From: Bacillota bacterium
Lineage (GTDB): Bacteria; Bacillota; Bacilli; Paenibacillales; Paenibacillaceae
Reading direction: 5' to 3'
NCBI GenBank assembly: GCA_023418755.1
Contig: JAEZZE010000348.1
Location: 1 to 12,800 of the forward strand
Length of the DNA stretch: 12,800 bases
Part shown: positions 1-6,892 of the stretch, piece after piece
How the letters are laid out: each line of letters begins with the position of its first letter
How positions within the stretch are numbered: position 1 is the first letter of the stretch
Program-made: the position numbers and the translations under genes
The notes under the pieces: model-generated
What the model was told of the DNA's origin: nothing
The model's database searches: none
Seen by the model: only the letters and a program-made list of their open reading frames with translations

Positions 1-1125
1 CGCGGCTCCCGCCCGAAGGTCGGTCGCTTCGACGGTCGTGCCGTACAGCTGCGGCACTCCCCGAATGAAGGCGTTGTTCAGGTCGACCCTGATATCGGCT
101 CCCATGCGGCACAATTCGTCCACGTGCTTGAATCGGCCCTCGAACACGGTCTCCTTCAGCACGCTGACTCCGTCGGCCAACGCCAGCAGCGTCATGACCT
201 GGGCCTGCATGTCGGTCGGAAACGCCGGGTAAGGCGAGGTGACGACTCTGTCAACGGCCGTAGGCCGTTTGATAGCGCCGACTCTCATTATATCATTGCC
301 TGCCTCGATTTGAACACCGGCGCGGCGGAGAACGTGAACGAGAGAGGTCAAATGTCCCGGGTTCGTATTTTCAAGCGTCACTTCTCCCCGAGTCGCCGCC
401 GTAGCTACCATGACGGTTCCGGTGACGATCCGGTCCGGAATGACTTCGAATTCGCAGCCGTGCAGGGAATCGACCCCGTCGATCGCGATCGTGTCCGTTC
501 CTGCCCCGCTCACCTGCGCGCCCATTCCGTTAAGAAACTGCTGCAAATCCTGAATTTCCGGCTCCCTGGCCGCGCCGATAATCGTCGTACGGCCGCGGGC
601 CAGCACGGCCGCCATCATGATGTTTTCCGTCGCGCCGACGCTGGGGAAATCCAGACTGATCTCGGCGCCCTGCAGCCGGCGGGCCGAGCAAACGATTCGG
701 CTGCCCTTCTCTTCGATTCTCGCTCCCAGCGCAGCCAAGCCGCGCAAATGCAAATCGATCTTTCTTTCGCCGATCGCGCATCCCCCAGGCTGATAGAGCT
801 GAGCTTCTCCGAATCTTGCAAGAAGCGGCCCCATCAAAAACACCGAGGAACGCATTTTGCGCATCAGCGTCTCCGGAATGTGCGAGGATGTCGCGACTGC
901 CGTTTCGACCGTCACCACCGTATCCTGATGCCGGGCTTTACACCCGAGATCCCGCAAGATGTCCAGCATGACCTCGATATCGAGCAGCCGGGGCACGTTG
1001 CGGATCGTCACTTCTCCTTCCGCGAGCAAACTGGCGGCCAAAATCGGCAAAGCGGCATTTTTGGCTCCATGGATACGGATGGTGCCCGAAAGCGGGTTCC
1101 CGCCTTCAATCACCAAATTGTCCAA
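1..1125 (-). CDS. murA: UDP-N-acetylglucosamine 1-carboxyvinyltransferase MurA (C-terminus cut by window edge)
   Basis: This enzyme transfers enolpyruvate from phosphoenolpyruvate to UDP-GlcNAc, the first committed cytoplasmic step of peptidoglycan synthesis and the target of fosfomycin. 375 codons are visible; the family runs about 417-430 residues, so the last 45-55 are missing. Seen in the translation: GAKNAALP with Lys22/Asn23 for substrate binding, PGGCAIGER with the catalytic Cys at residue 116, SVGATEN, the FPTDMQAQ motif carrying the catalytic Asp, and TDLRAG with Arg371 at the window edge. The conserved arginine near the C-terminus (E. coli Arg397) lies outside. The start is TTG at 1125, chosen because GGAGGTG lies 6 nt upstream and the protein then begins in register with the family. 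It follows murB by 16 nt, so the two are probably co-transcribed. Firmicutes often have a second MurA paralog; which type this is was not settled. Confidence 0.96.
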   Translation of the reverse strand, partial: MDNLVIEGGNPLSGTIRIHGAKNAALPILAASLLAEGEVTIRNVPRLLDIEVMLDILRDLGCKARHQDTVVTVETAVATSSHIPETLMRKMRSSVFLMGPLLARFGEAQLYQPGGCAIGERKIDLHLRGLAALGARIEEKGSRIVCSARRLQGAEISLDFPSVGATENIMMAAVLARGRTTIIGAAREPEIQDLQQFLNGMGAQVSGAGTDTIAIDGVDSLHGCEFEVIPDRIVTGTVMVATAATRGEVTLENTNPGHLTSLVHVLRRAGVQIEAGNDIMRVGAIKRPTAVDRVVTSPYPAFPTDMQAQVMTLLALADGVSVLKETVFEGRFKHVDELCRMGADIRVDLNNAFIRGVPQLYGTTVEATDLRAGAA

Positions 1126-1131
1126 GGGATT

Positions 1132-1138
1132 CACCTCC
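1132..1138 (-). promoter_or_regulatory. Ribosome binding site of murA deciding a TTG start
   Basis: GGAGGTG, six bases before the TTG at 1125 and inside the 16-nt gap after the murB stop codon. No ATG in frame nearby gives the conserved MurA N-terminus, so this site supports the rare start codon. Confidence 0.8.
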
Positions 1139-1141
1139 GGG

Positions 1142-2047
1142 TTACCGCTCACCCATCATGAGAACCTCTGGCATCAGCGATATTCCGTAAGTTTCTTCGA
1201 TGATTTGCTGCACTTTTCCGATGAGGGTGAGGACGTCCTCGGCCGTAGCGCCTCCGTGGTTAACGATAAAGTTGGCATGCACTTGGGATATTTCCGCGGC
1301 TCCCTGGCGAAGTCCCTTCAGCCCGGCCGCCTCGATCAGCCTAGCCGCATGATCGTTCGGCGGATTGCGAAAGACGCTGCCCGCGCAAGCCATCTGCAGC
1401 GGTTGGGTGCGGCGCCGGCGATCCTTGTACGTCGCCATCGCCGCCGCGATCTCCTTGCGGTCTCCTCTCGCCAAACGAAATACCGCCCGGGTGACAATGC
1501 CCCGACGCTCCTGCAAAATGGAATGGCGGTAGGAGAATTTCATCTCCGCGTTCCCGAGCACTTCCCTGCTTCCGTCTTCCCACACGATGCTGGCCGACTG
1601 TAAGATGCGTGAAATGTCCGACCCGTGAGCTCCGGCATTCATATAAACGGCGCCGCCCACCGACCCTGGAATGCCTCCCGCGTATTCCAGTCCGGTGAGT
1701 CCTTCTTTGCCGGCCATGACCGACAGCTTGATGAAGGAATACGATCCGCCGGCGATTACCGTCTCGCCGTCGAACCTCACTTCGTCGAATCCGTCTCCCA
1801 GCTTGATGACCGCCCCCCGGACGCCTTTGTCGGACACCAGCGTATTGGACCCGCGTCCCAGCGCGCTCCATGGAACTCCATGGGCCGCGCATAGACGCAG
1901 GGCTGCTTCGAGCTCCTCTTCGCTCTCGGGAACGATCAGCACGTCCGCGGGTCCGCCGATCTTCCAGGTCGTATGCCCGGACAGCGATTCGTTCACCCGA
2001 ACCCGGGCGATTCCCGCCCGCTCCAGCTCGGCAACCAATTGCTGCAT
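1142..2047 (-). CDS. murB: UDP-N-acetylenolpyruvoylglucosamine reductase MurB
   Basis: A 301-residue FAD enzyme that uses NADPH to reduce UDP-GlcNAc-enolpyruvate, the MurA product, to UDP-MurNAc. The N-terminal FAD-binding part shows TTWKIGGPAD (res 26-35) and GRGSNTLV (64-71), followed by GLEYAGGIPGSVGGA (119-133) and NAGAHG (137-142). The proton-donor serine is Ser224 in AGSVFRNP and the C-terminal catalytic Glu is Glu294 in MPEVLM. The length and the serine in GSVFRNP fit the shorter type II MurB of Gram-positive bacteria. The start is ATG at 2047, with AAAGGAGG seven bases upstream. murG ends 151 nt before it and murA begins 16 nt after it, so murB may head a small transcription unit with murA while also being read through from upstream. 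Confidence 0.96.
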   Translation of the reverse strand: MQQLVAELERAGIARVRVNESLSGHTTWKIGGPADVLIVPESEEELEAALRLCAAHGVPWSALGRGSNTLVSDKGVRGAVIKLGDGFDEVRFDGETVIAGGSYSFIKLSVMAGKEGLTGLEYAGGIPGSVGGAVYMNAGAHGSDISRILQSASIVWEDGSREVLGNAEMKFSYRHSILQERRGIVTRAVFRLARGDRKEIAAAMATYKDRRRRTQPLQMACAGSVFRNPPNDHAARLIEAAGLKGLRQGAAEISQVHANFIVNHGGATAEDVLTLIGKVQQIIEETYGISLMPEVLMMGER

Positions 2048-2129
2048 GGTCCATCCTCCTTTCGGGTCCTTCGGGGCTGCGCGTCGCCGCCGCGCCTCGC
2101 CTGCCGGTCAGATATTCACGATCACGCTG

Positions 2130-2162
2130 TATCTTATGACGGCTGGGCAGTGGTGGTGACAA
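2130..2162 (-). promoter_or_regulatory. Possible promoter in the murG-murB gap
   Basis: The 151-nt gap at 2048-2198 is the longest in the window. On the coding strand it holds TTGTCA (2157-2162), 18 nt, then CATAAG, a weak fit to a sigma-A promoter. The same -10 region reads CATAAGATA (2130-2138), which also fits the CATAnnnTA form of sigma-K -10 elements, with an AC about 17 nt upstream. Neither match is strong. Apart from the murB ribosome binding site at 2055-2062 nothing else was recognised in the gap. Confidence 0.3.
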
Positions 2163-2198
2163 ACGCCCAATTGCGCGCCCTTTCGAAGGACGATTCTC

Positions 2199-3308
2199 TT
2201 ATCTTTCGCGCCGTAATCTCGCGATTTGGTCATAAATAATAGACGCCGACTCCGGCATGCCGAGTCCTCGGGACGCGGCGGACATCCGCTCTCGCCGCGT
2301 CCGGTCGCCCATTATGGCCGCAATGCTCCCGAACAGCGTCTCCCCGCTCAGCTCCCGCTCGAGAATCATGTCCGCCGCTCCGGCGTTCATCAAACTCCGG
2401 GCGTTCGCTTCCTGGTGGTTGTTCGTGACGTTCGGAGACGGAACGAGCAGCGACGGCAGCCCGAGCGAGGTCACTTCCGCGAGGAAGGACGCTCCGGCGC
2501 GGCCGACGTACAGGGAAGCCGCCGCCAGCACCTCGGGCATGTTGCCGATATACGGCAGCACCTTGACGCGGCCCGAAGCCGCGTGCGAACTGCCGGCTAC
2601 GGCGCTCTCGGTCTCCCGGTAGAACCTCTCGCCGGTCACGAACACGAAGCGCGAGTCCGGCAGCTTCCCGAGCATCGGAAGCATGCGGACGAACGCTTCG
2701 TTCAGCGCCCGGGCTCCTCCGCTGCCGCCGACGATCAGCGCGAACGGCGTTCCCGGCGCGAAGCCCAGCGACGCGAAGCCGGCGCGGCCGTCCGCCTTCA
2801 GCACGCGCGTCGCGCACGGATTGCCCGCGTAGACGACGTTCGGACATTTGGCGAAATGCGGCTCCGATTCCTTAAAGCTTACCGCGACTCCGTCGACGTA
2901 ACGGCTTAGAAACTTGTTGGTCAGACCCGGCAGCACGTTCTGCTCGTGGATGATCGTCGGAATGCCCAGCTTGGACGCGGCGTAGACGACCGGTCCGCAG
3001 ACGTAGCCGCCGGTACCGACGACAACGTCCGGCTTAAACTTCCTCAGCAGTTCCTTGGAACGAGACACGCCCTTCAGAAACCGCATGACGGTCTTCACGT
3101 TCTCCAGCGACAGCGAACGCTTGAAGCCGGTGATCGTTATATTTTCGAAAGCGATGCCCTGTTCCGGGACGATCCGGCCTTCCAATCCGCGGCTAGTGCC
3201 GATATAGAGCAGCTCCGAGCCCGGCTCTCGCTCCGAAATTTCGCGGCCTATGGCCACCGCGGGATAAATATGGCCCCCGGTACCTCCTCCGGTCAACACG
3301 ACACGCAT
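2199..3308 (-). CDS. murG: UDP-GlcNAc:lipid I GlcNAc transferase MurG
   Basis: A GT-B glycosyltransferase at the inner membrane face that adds GlcNAc to lipid I to give lipid II. The 369 residues are close to the family norm of about 355-365. Seen: the N-terminal glycine-rich loop GGGTGGHIYPA (res 7-17), GTGGYVCGP (98-106), HEQN (121-124), the second glycine-rich loop GGSGGARALNE (194-204) and the UDP-GlcNAc site RAGASFLAE (270-278) followed by NNHQEANA. The start was set at ATG 3308, which gives the usual MRVVLTGGG beginning and has GAGGTG six bases upstream. A GTG at 3317 overlaps the upstream TGA (GTGA) and would add three residues, but it lacks a good ribosome binding site of its own. It directly follows the SEDS gene, so flippase/polymerase and lipid II supply are coupled. 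Confidence 0.96.
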   Translation of the reverse strand: MRVVLTGGGTGGHIYPAVAIGREISEREPGSELLYIGTSRGLEGRIVPEQGIAFENITITGFKRSLSLENVKTVMRFLKGVSRSKELLRKFKPDVVVGTGGYVCGPVVYAASKLGIPTIIHEQNVLPGLTNKFLSRYVDGVAVSFKESEPHFAKCPNVVYAGNPCATRVLKADGRAGFASLGFAPGTPFALIVGGSGGARALNEAFVRMLPMLGKLPDSRFVFVTGERFYRETESAVAGSSHAASGRVKVLPYIGNMPEVLAAASLYVGRAGASFLAEVTSLGLPSLLVPSPNVTNNHQEANARSLMNAGAADMILERELSGETLFGSIAAIMGDRTRRERMSAASRGLGMPESASIIYDQIARLRRER

Positions 3309-3313
3309 GGAAT

Positions 3314-3320
3314 TCACCTC
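3314..3320 (-). promoter_or_regulatory. murG ribosome binding site overlapping the spoVE stop codon
   Basis: GAGGTGA lies just upstream of the murG ATG at 3308 and contains the TGA stop of the preceding SEDS gene (3314-3316). Ribosomes ending the upstream gene therefore sit on the murG initiation site, which suggests translational coupling. Confidence 0.75.
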
Positions 3321-4411
3321 GAATAACGGGATAAATTAAGCAAAATGCCGAGCGCCGTCAATAGTAGCGTCAGCGACGAGCCTCCGTAGCTGACGAGCGG
3401 CAGCGTAACTCCGGTAATCGGGAGCATGCCGATGACGACGCCGATATTGATGAGCACCTGGACGGCGAAAATGCCGACGATGCCCGTCGCAAGCAGGCTG
3501 CCGAACGGATCGGTCAGCGTAATGGCCGTTCTCATGCCTCTCCAGATCAGCAGCAGAAACAGCAAAATCAGCAGCGAGCCCCCGATGAAGCCGAGCTCCT
3601 CGGCCAAGATGGAAAAAATAAAGTCCGTCTGCGGTTCCGGCAAATAGTTGTATTTCTGCCGGCTCATTCCGAGCCCCAGTCCGACCAGACCGCCCGGCCC
3701 GATCGCGTACAGCGACTGAATCGACTGATAGCCCGCTCCCTGCGGATCCTGCCACGGATCGAGAAACGCGGTTATCCTCTGCAGCCGGTAAGGCGCCGCC
3801 AGGATCAGCCCGACCAGGCCGGCCACGCCGATCATGCCGAGACCCGCCAGATGAGACAGCCTCGCTCCGGCTACGTAGATGGCCAGCAGCGCGGCCCCGA
3901 TCATCACGGTGCCCGTTCCGAGATCGGGCTGAAGCATAATGAGCGCGAAGGCCGCCCCCAGAATGCCGAGAGGCGGCAGCAAACCTTTCGTGAAGTCGGT
4001 GATCTGATTTTGCCGCTCGGAGAGCAGCTTGGCAATGAACAGAATCATCGCCAGCTTCATGAATTCGGACGGCTGGATGCCCAGCGAGCCGATGCCCAGC
4101 CAGCTTCGCGCGCCTCCGCGCACGACGCCGACTCCCGGCACGAGCACGATGACGAGCAGCCCGAAGCAGACGAGCAGAGCGGGCACCGCCCACTTGCGCC
4201 AGAACGTATAGTCCACGTTCATCGTCACGAACATCGAGGCGATTCCCAGCACCGCGAAGATAAGCTGCCTTTTGACATAGTAATACGAGTCCCCGTAGTC
4301 GTGAAAAGCCGCTACGGCGCTGGCGCTGTACACCATCACGACGCCGATGGCCAGTATGCCTAGCGTTGCGGCGATCATCCATACGTCCGGAACGGAGCGG
4401 GATTTGGCCAT
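3314..4411 (-). CDS. spoVE: SEDS-family peptidoglycan glycosyltransferase, SpoVE type (FtsW paralog)
   Basis: A 365-residue polytopic membrane protein with about ten hydrophobic segments. SEDS proteins polymerise lipid II into glycan strands together with a class B PBP. Family motifs seen: MVYSASA (res 26-32), MNVDY (64-68), GARSWLGIGSLGIQPSEFMKLA (split at 100-121), QPDLGTGT (161-168), and PEPQTDFIFSILAEELGF with the putative catalytic Asp263, then SYGGSS (341-346) and the SRYSR end. From memory it closely resembles B. subtilis SpoVE, and the place between murD and murG is the spoVE place in that species. A true FtsW function cannot be excluded, because sequence alone separates the two poorly. 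The start is ATG at 4411 with GAGGTG (4419-4424) seven bases upstream. Its likely partner is SpoVD, encoded upstream. A sigma-E-like promoter precedes it. Confidence 0.9.
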   Translation of the reverse strand: MAKSRSVPDVWMIAATLGILAIGVVMVYSASAVAAFHDYGDSYYYVKRQLIFAVLGIASMFVTMNVDYTFWRKWAVPALLVCFGLLVIVLVPGVGVVRGGARSWLGIGSLGIQPSEFMKLAMILFIAKLLSERQNQITDFTKGLLPPLGILGAAFALIMLQPDLGTGTVMIGAALLAIYVAGARLSHLAGLGMIGVAGLVGLILAAPYRLQRITAFLDPWQDPQGAGYQSIQSLYAIGPGGLVGLGLGMSRQKYNYLPEPQTDFIFSILAEELGFIGGSLLILLFLLLIWRGMRTAITLTDPFGSLLATGIVGIFAVQVLINIGVVIGMLPITGVTLPLVSYGGSSLTLLLTALGILLNLSRYSR

Positions 4412-4454
4412 GAACCGACACCTCGCGTAAAGTAAGTTGGGGACGAGCCCCCTC

Positions 4455-5909
4455 TTACAACGTATGCGCCGATTGCTTAAAAATGCGGCCTCGAACTTCG
4501 TAGGACGGGAACATGTCCCAACTTGCGCAAGCCGGGGACAGGAGCACGATGTCTCCCGGCCCGGCCATGGCGGCGGCTTCCCGTACGGCTGCTCGGAGCG
4601 TCTGCTCGGCGTCCTCTACAGGTTCGACGATTTTCACGTCCGTTAAACCGGCCAGCTCCGCGACGCGCGCGAGCTTCTCTCTCGTTTCGCCAAGCGACGC
4701 CAGTCCTTTCACCCGATCGCGGAAAATCGGCAGCAGCTCCATATAGTCGGAGCCTCGGTCCAGTCCTCCGGCGATCAGAATCAGCGGCGAAGGAAGCGAC
4801 AGGATCGACATCGTCGTCGCCATCGGATTCGTCGCTTTCGAATCGTTGTAGAACTTCACGCCTCCGATCGTACCGATGTACTCGAGACGGTGCTCGACGC
4901 CGCGGAACTCGCGCAGCGGCTCGGCCAGGAGCTCCGGATCCGCACCGGCGGACAGCGCAATGGCGATCGCCGCCAGCGCGTTCGCCGCGTTGTGGCGACC
5001 GGGAATGCCGAGCTCGGCCACGCGAATAATGCGTCTCTCCGCGCCGCTGCCATCCCGGCTAACGATCCACCGGTCGTCGTCCGAGTCGGCGCTCGCAGCT
5101 CCGTCCTCTTCCTCCGACGGGCGAACGTCCGCGTAAGGAGGCTCGATCATGACTCCGACCTCCAACTTTCTCGTCACCGAGAACGGAAAGGCGCGGCCCT
5201 TGAACGAAGCCGCCAGGCGGCGGCACGTTTCGTCATCCTCGTTGTAGATGGCGACGTCGTCCGAGGTTTGGTTCTCGAACAATTTCGCCTTCGACGCGAC
5301 ATAATCCTCCATCGAGCCATGATAGTCGAGATGCGTTTCGACCACGTTCAGAAGACAGGCGATGCGCGGACGGAAATCGGTCGTTCCCTTCAATTGGAAG
5401 CTGCTTAGCTCGGCCACCAGCCAGCCGTCGGGGGACGCTTCGAGCGACGCCTCGCTAAGCGGACGCCCGATATTGCCGGCGATGAGCGGCTTTAAGCCGG
5501 CGGCTTCGAGCAGCACGCCCGTCATCGTCGTCGTCGTCGTCTTCCCGTTGGAGCCGGTAATGCCGACGATCGGCGCCGCGGACAGTTGTCCCGCCACCTC
5601 CACCTCGCTGACCACTTCGACGCCGAGACGGAGCGCTTCGACGACCGGAGGCGCGGTGTAAGGAATGCCGGGATTTTTGACGAGCAGCGCCGTCTTCTCG
5701 GTCACGAGCCCGTCCGGATGACGGCCGCACACAACAGAAATGCCCAAAGCCGCCAATTCGTCGGCTTCGGGGCATTGATCCCGTTCCTTCTTGTCGTTGA
5801 CGACGACGTCCGCGCCGACGCCGTGAAACAATTTGGCGGCGGCCACGCCGCTTCTTGCCAGTCCGAGGACGACGACGTGCCGTCCGCGGTAATTAGTCAG
5901 CTGCATCAT
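4455..5909 (-). CDS. murD: UDP-MurNAc-L-alanine:D-glutamate ligase MurD
   Basis: A cytoplasmic ATP-dependent Mur ligase that adds D-glutamate to UDP-MurNAc-L-Ala. Domain order: N-terminal Rossmann-like UDP-binding part (VVVLGLARSG, res 12-21; KNPGIP, 78-83), central ATPase with the P-loop GITGSNGKTTTT (116-127, Lys123), ETHLDYHGS (191-199) and YVASK with Lys207 at the carbamylated position, then the C-terminal domain with GRHNAANALAA (304-314), EHRLE (339-343) and FYNDSKATNP (353-362). At 484 residues it is 30 or so longer than the usual 450; the surplus is largely an acidic stretch around residues 262-285. ATG ATG starts the frame at 5909; AAAGGAG (5921-5927) overlaps the mraY stop. It ends 43 nt before spoVE. 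Confidence 0.96.
   Translation of the reverse strand: MMQLTNYRGRHVVVLGLARSGVAAAKLFHGVGADVVVNDKKERDQCPEADELAALGISVVCGRHPDGLVTEKTALLVKNPGIPYTAPPVVEALRLGVEVVSEVEVAGQLSAAPIVGITGSNGKTTTTTMTGVLLEAAGLKPLIAGNIGRPLSEASLEASPDGWLVAELSSFQLKGTTDFRPRIACLLNVVETHLDYHGSMEDYVASKAKLFENQTSDDVAIYNEDDETCRRLAASFKGRAFPFSVTRKLEVGVMIEPPYADVRPSEEEDGAASADSDDDRWIVSRDGSGAERRIIRVAELGIPGRHNAANALAAIAIALSAGADPELLAEPLREFRGVEHRLEYIGTIGGVKFYNDSKATNPMATTMSILSLPSPLILIAGGLDRGSDYMELLPIFRDRVKGLASLGETREKLARVAELAGLTDVKIVEPVEDAEQTLRAAVREAAAMAGPGDIVLLSPACASWDMFPSYEVRGRIFKQSAHTL
4459..4486 (-). promoter_or_regulatory. Candidate sigma-E promoter upstream of spoVE
   Basis: Within the last codons of murD the coding strand reads GCATTTT (4480-4486), 13 nt, then CATACGTT (4459-4466). 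Compared with the B. subtilis sigma-E consensus as I recall it (KMATATT, about 14 nt, CATACAHT), the -35 matches 6 of 7 and the -10 differs in one base. A transcript would start near 4451, leaving about 40 nt including the ribosome binding site before the ATG at 4411. B. subtilis spoVE is known to have sigma-E promoters in the corresponding place. One spacing base is short, and chance -10 matches occur elsewhere in the window. Confidence 0.5.
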
Positions 5910-5925
5910 TCGCGTTAAAACTCCT

Positions 5926-6888
5926 TTAGCTCGCTTTGAACAATAGCAATCCGGCGCCGGCCAGCAACAGCCCGACGAACCAGAAGGTCGTCACGACGCG
6001 CCACTCCGACCAGCCCGACAGCTCGAAATGGTGATGGATCGGGCTCATCTTGAACACCCGCTTGCCGCGCGTCTTGAACGACGCGACCTGGATAATGACG
6101 GAGAGCATCTCGAGCACGAACACTCCGCCGATGACGACGAGCAGCAGCTCGGTTTTCGTCAATATCGCGACCGCGGCGATGCCTCCGCCCAAGCCCAGCG
6201 ATCCGGTATCTCCCATGAAGATTTTGGCGGGATGCGCGTTATAGACGAGAAATCCGAGCACCGCGCCGACGACGGCCGCGCTGAACACCGCCGAATGAGG
6301 CTGGGAGGCCTCCACCGCGACGACGGCGAACGCTCCGAATGCCAGGGCGCTTGTCCCGGCCAGCAAGCCGTCGAGCCCGTCGGTGAAGTTGACGGCGTTA
6401 GTGGCGCCCAGAAACATGACGACTACCAATAAATAGTATGCCCAACCAAGGTCGAATGACCAGTCCGTGCCGGGAACGCCGATAGCGGTGCTATGGTTCA
6501 TGTCGATCAGAATCCAACAAAAGATGGCGGAAAACAAGAGCTGGCCGAACAGTTTCTGCTTCGCGGTCAAGCCGAGCGACCGCTTAAAAGCGATTTTGAT
6601 ATAGTCGTCCAGAAAACCGATCAGGCCGAAGCCCAGGCAACCCACGATCAGCGCCCAATATTGCGGACCGCGGTCGGCGAACCGGAGGAACGCGATCGTA
6701 AGCGCGACAAGAATGATAATGCCGCCCATCGTCGGCGTGCCGGACTTCTTCAGATGGGACTCGGGTCCGTCGGTGCGAACCTGCTGGCCGAATTTCAGTC
6801 TGCGCAAAAGCGGGATGAACAGGGGACCGATCAATACCGCCAGCACGAAGGATACGCCTAACGTCCACAATACCGATGTGTAGTCCAT
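5926..6888 (-). CDS. mraY: Phospho-MurNAc-pentapeptide transferase MraY
   Basis: An integral membrane enzyme that transfers phospho-MurNAc-pentapeptide from UDP to undecaprenyl phosphate, giving lipid I. The 320 residues match the family in Firmicutes (about 320-324), with around ten hydrophobic helices. Catalytic motifs are all present: GFLDDY (res 91-96, Asp94/Asp95), NFTDGLDGL (167-175), HPAKIFMGDTGSLGLGG (219-235, with the Mg-binding Asp227) and SPIHHHFELSGWSE (282-295). TPTMGG (51-56) marks the cytoplasmic N-terminal loop. The start is ATG at 6888, four bases after the murF TGA, with GGGGAG (6896-6901) in the end of murF as the ribosome binding site seven bases away. The tight spacing implies co-translation with murF. 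Confidence 0.97.
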   Translation of the reverse strand: MDYTSVLWTLGVSFVLAVLIGPLFIPLLRRLKFGQQVRTDGPESHLKKSGTPTMGGIIILVALTIAFLRFADRGPQYWALIVGCLGFGLIGFLDDYIKIAFKRSLGLTAKQKLFGQLLFSAIFCWILIDMNHSTAIGVPGTDWSFDLGWAYYLLVVVMFLGATNAVNFTDGLDGLLAGTSALAFGAFAVVAVEASQPHSAVFSAAVVGAVLGFLVYNAHPAKIFMGDTGSLGLGGGIAAVAILTKTELLLVVIGGVFVLEMLSVIIQVASFKTRGKRVFKMSPIHHHFELSGWSEWRVVTTFWFVGLLLAGAGLLLFKAS

Positions 6889-6892
6889 CCCG

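Noticed and set aside
124..1161. A 345-codon plus-strand frame opposite murA
   Set aside because: Same composition as other antisense shadows, while the minus strand carries all MurA catalytic motifs.
2179..2189. Small palindrome CCTTTCGAAGG after murG, considered as a terminator
   Set aside because: The stem is only four pairs with a tiny loop and no T-run follows.
5521..5545. A run of TCG/GTC trinucleotide repeats
   Set aside because: It encodes the threonine run after the P-loop lysine of MurD and is explained by the protein sequence.
6433..6446. CATACTAT inside mraY as a promoter
   Set aside because: The -35 region matches poorly and the next gene start is some 500 nt away.
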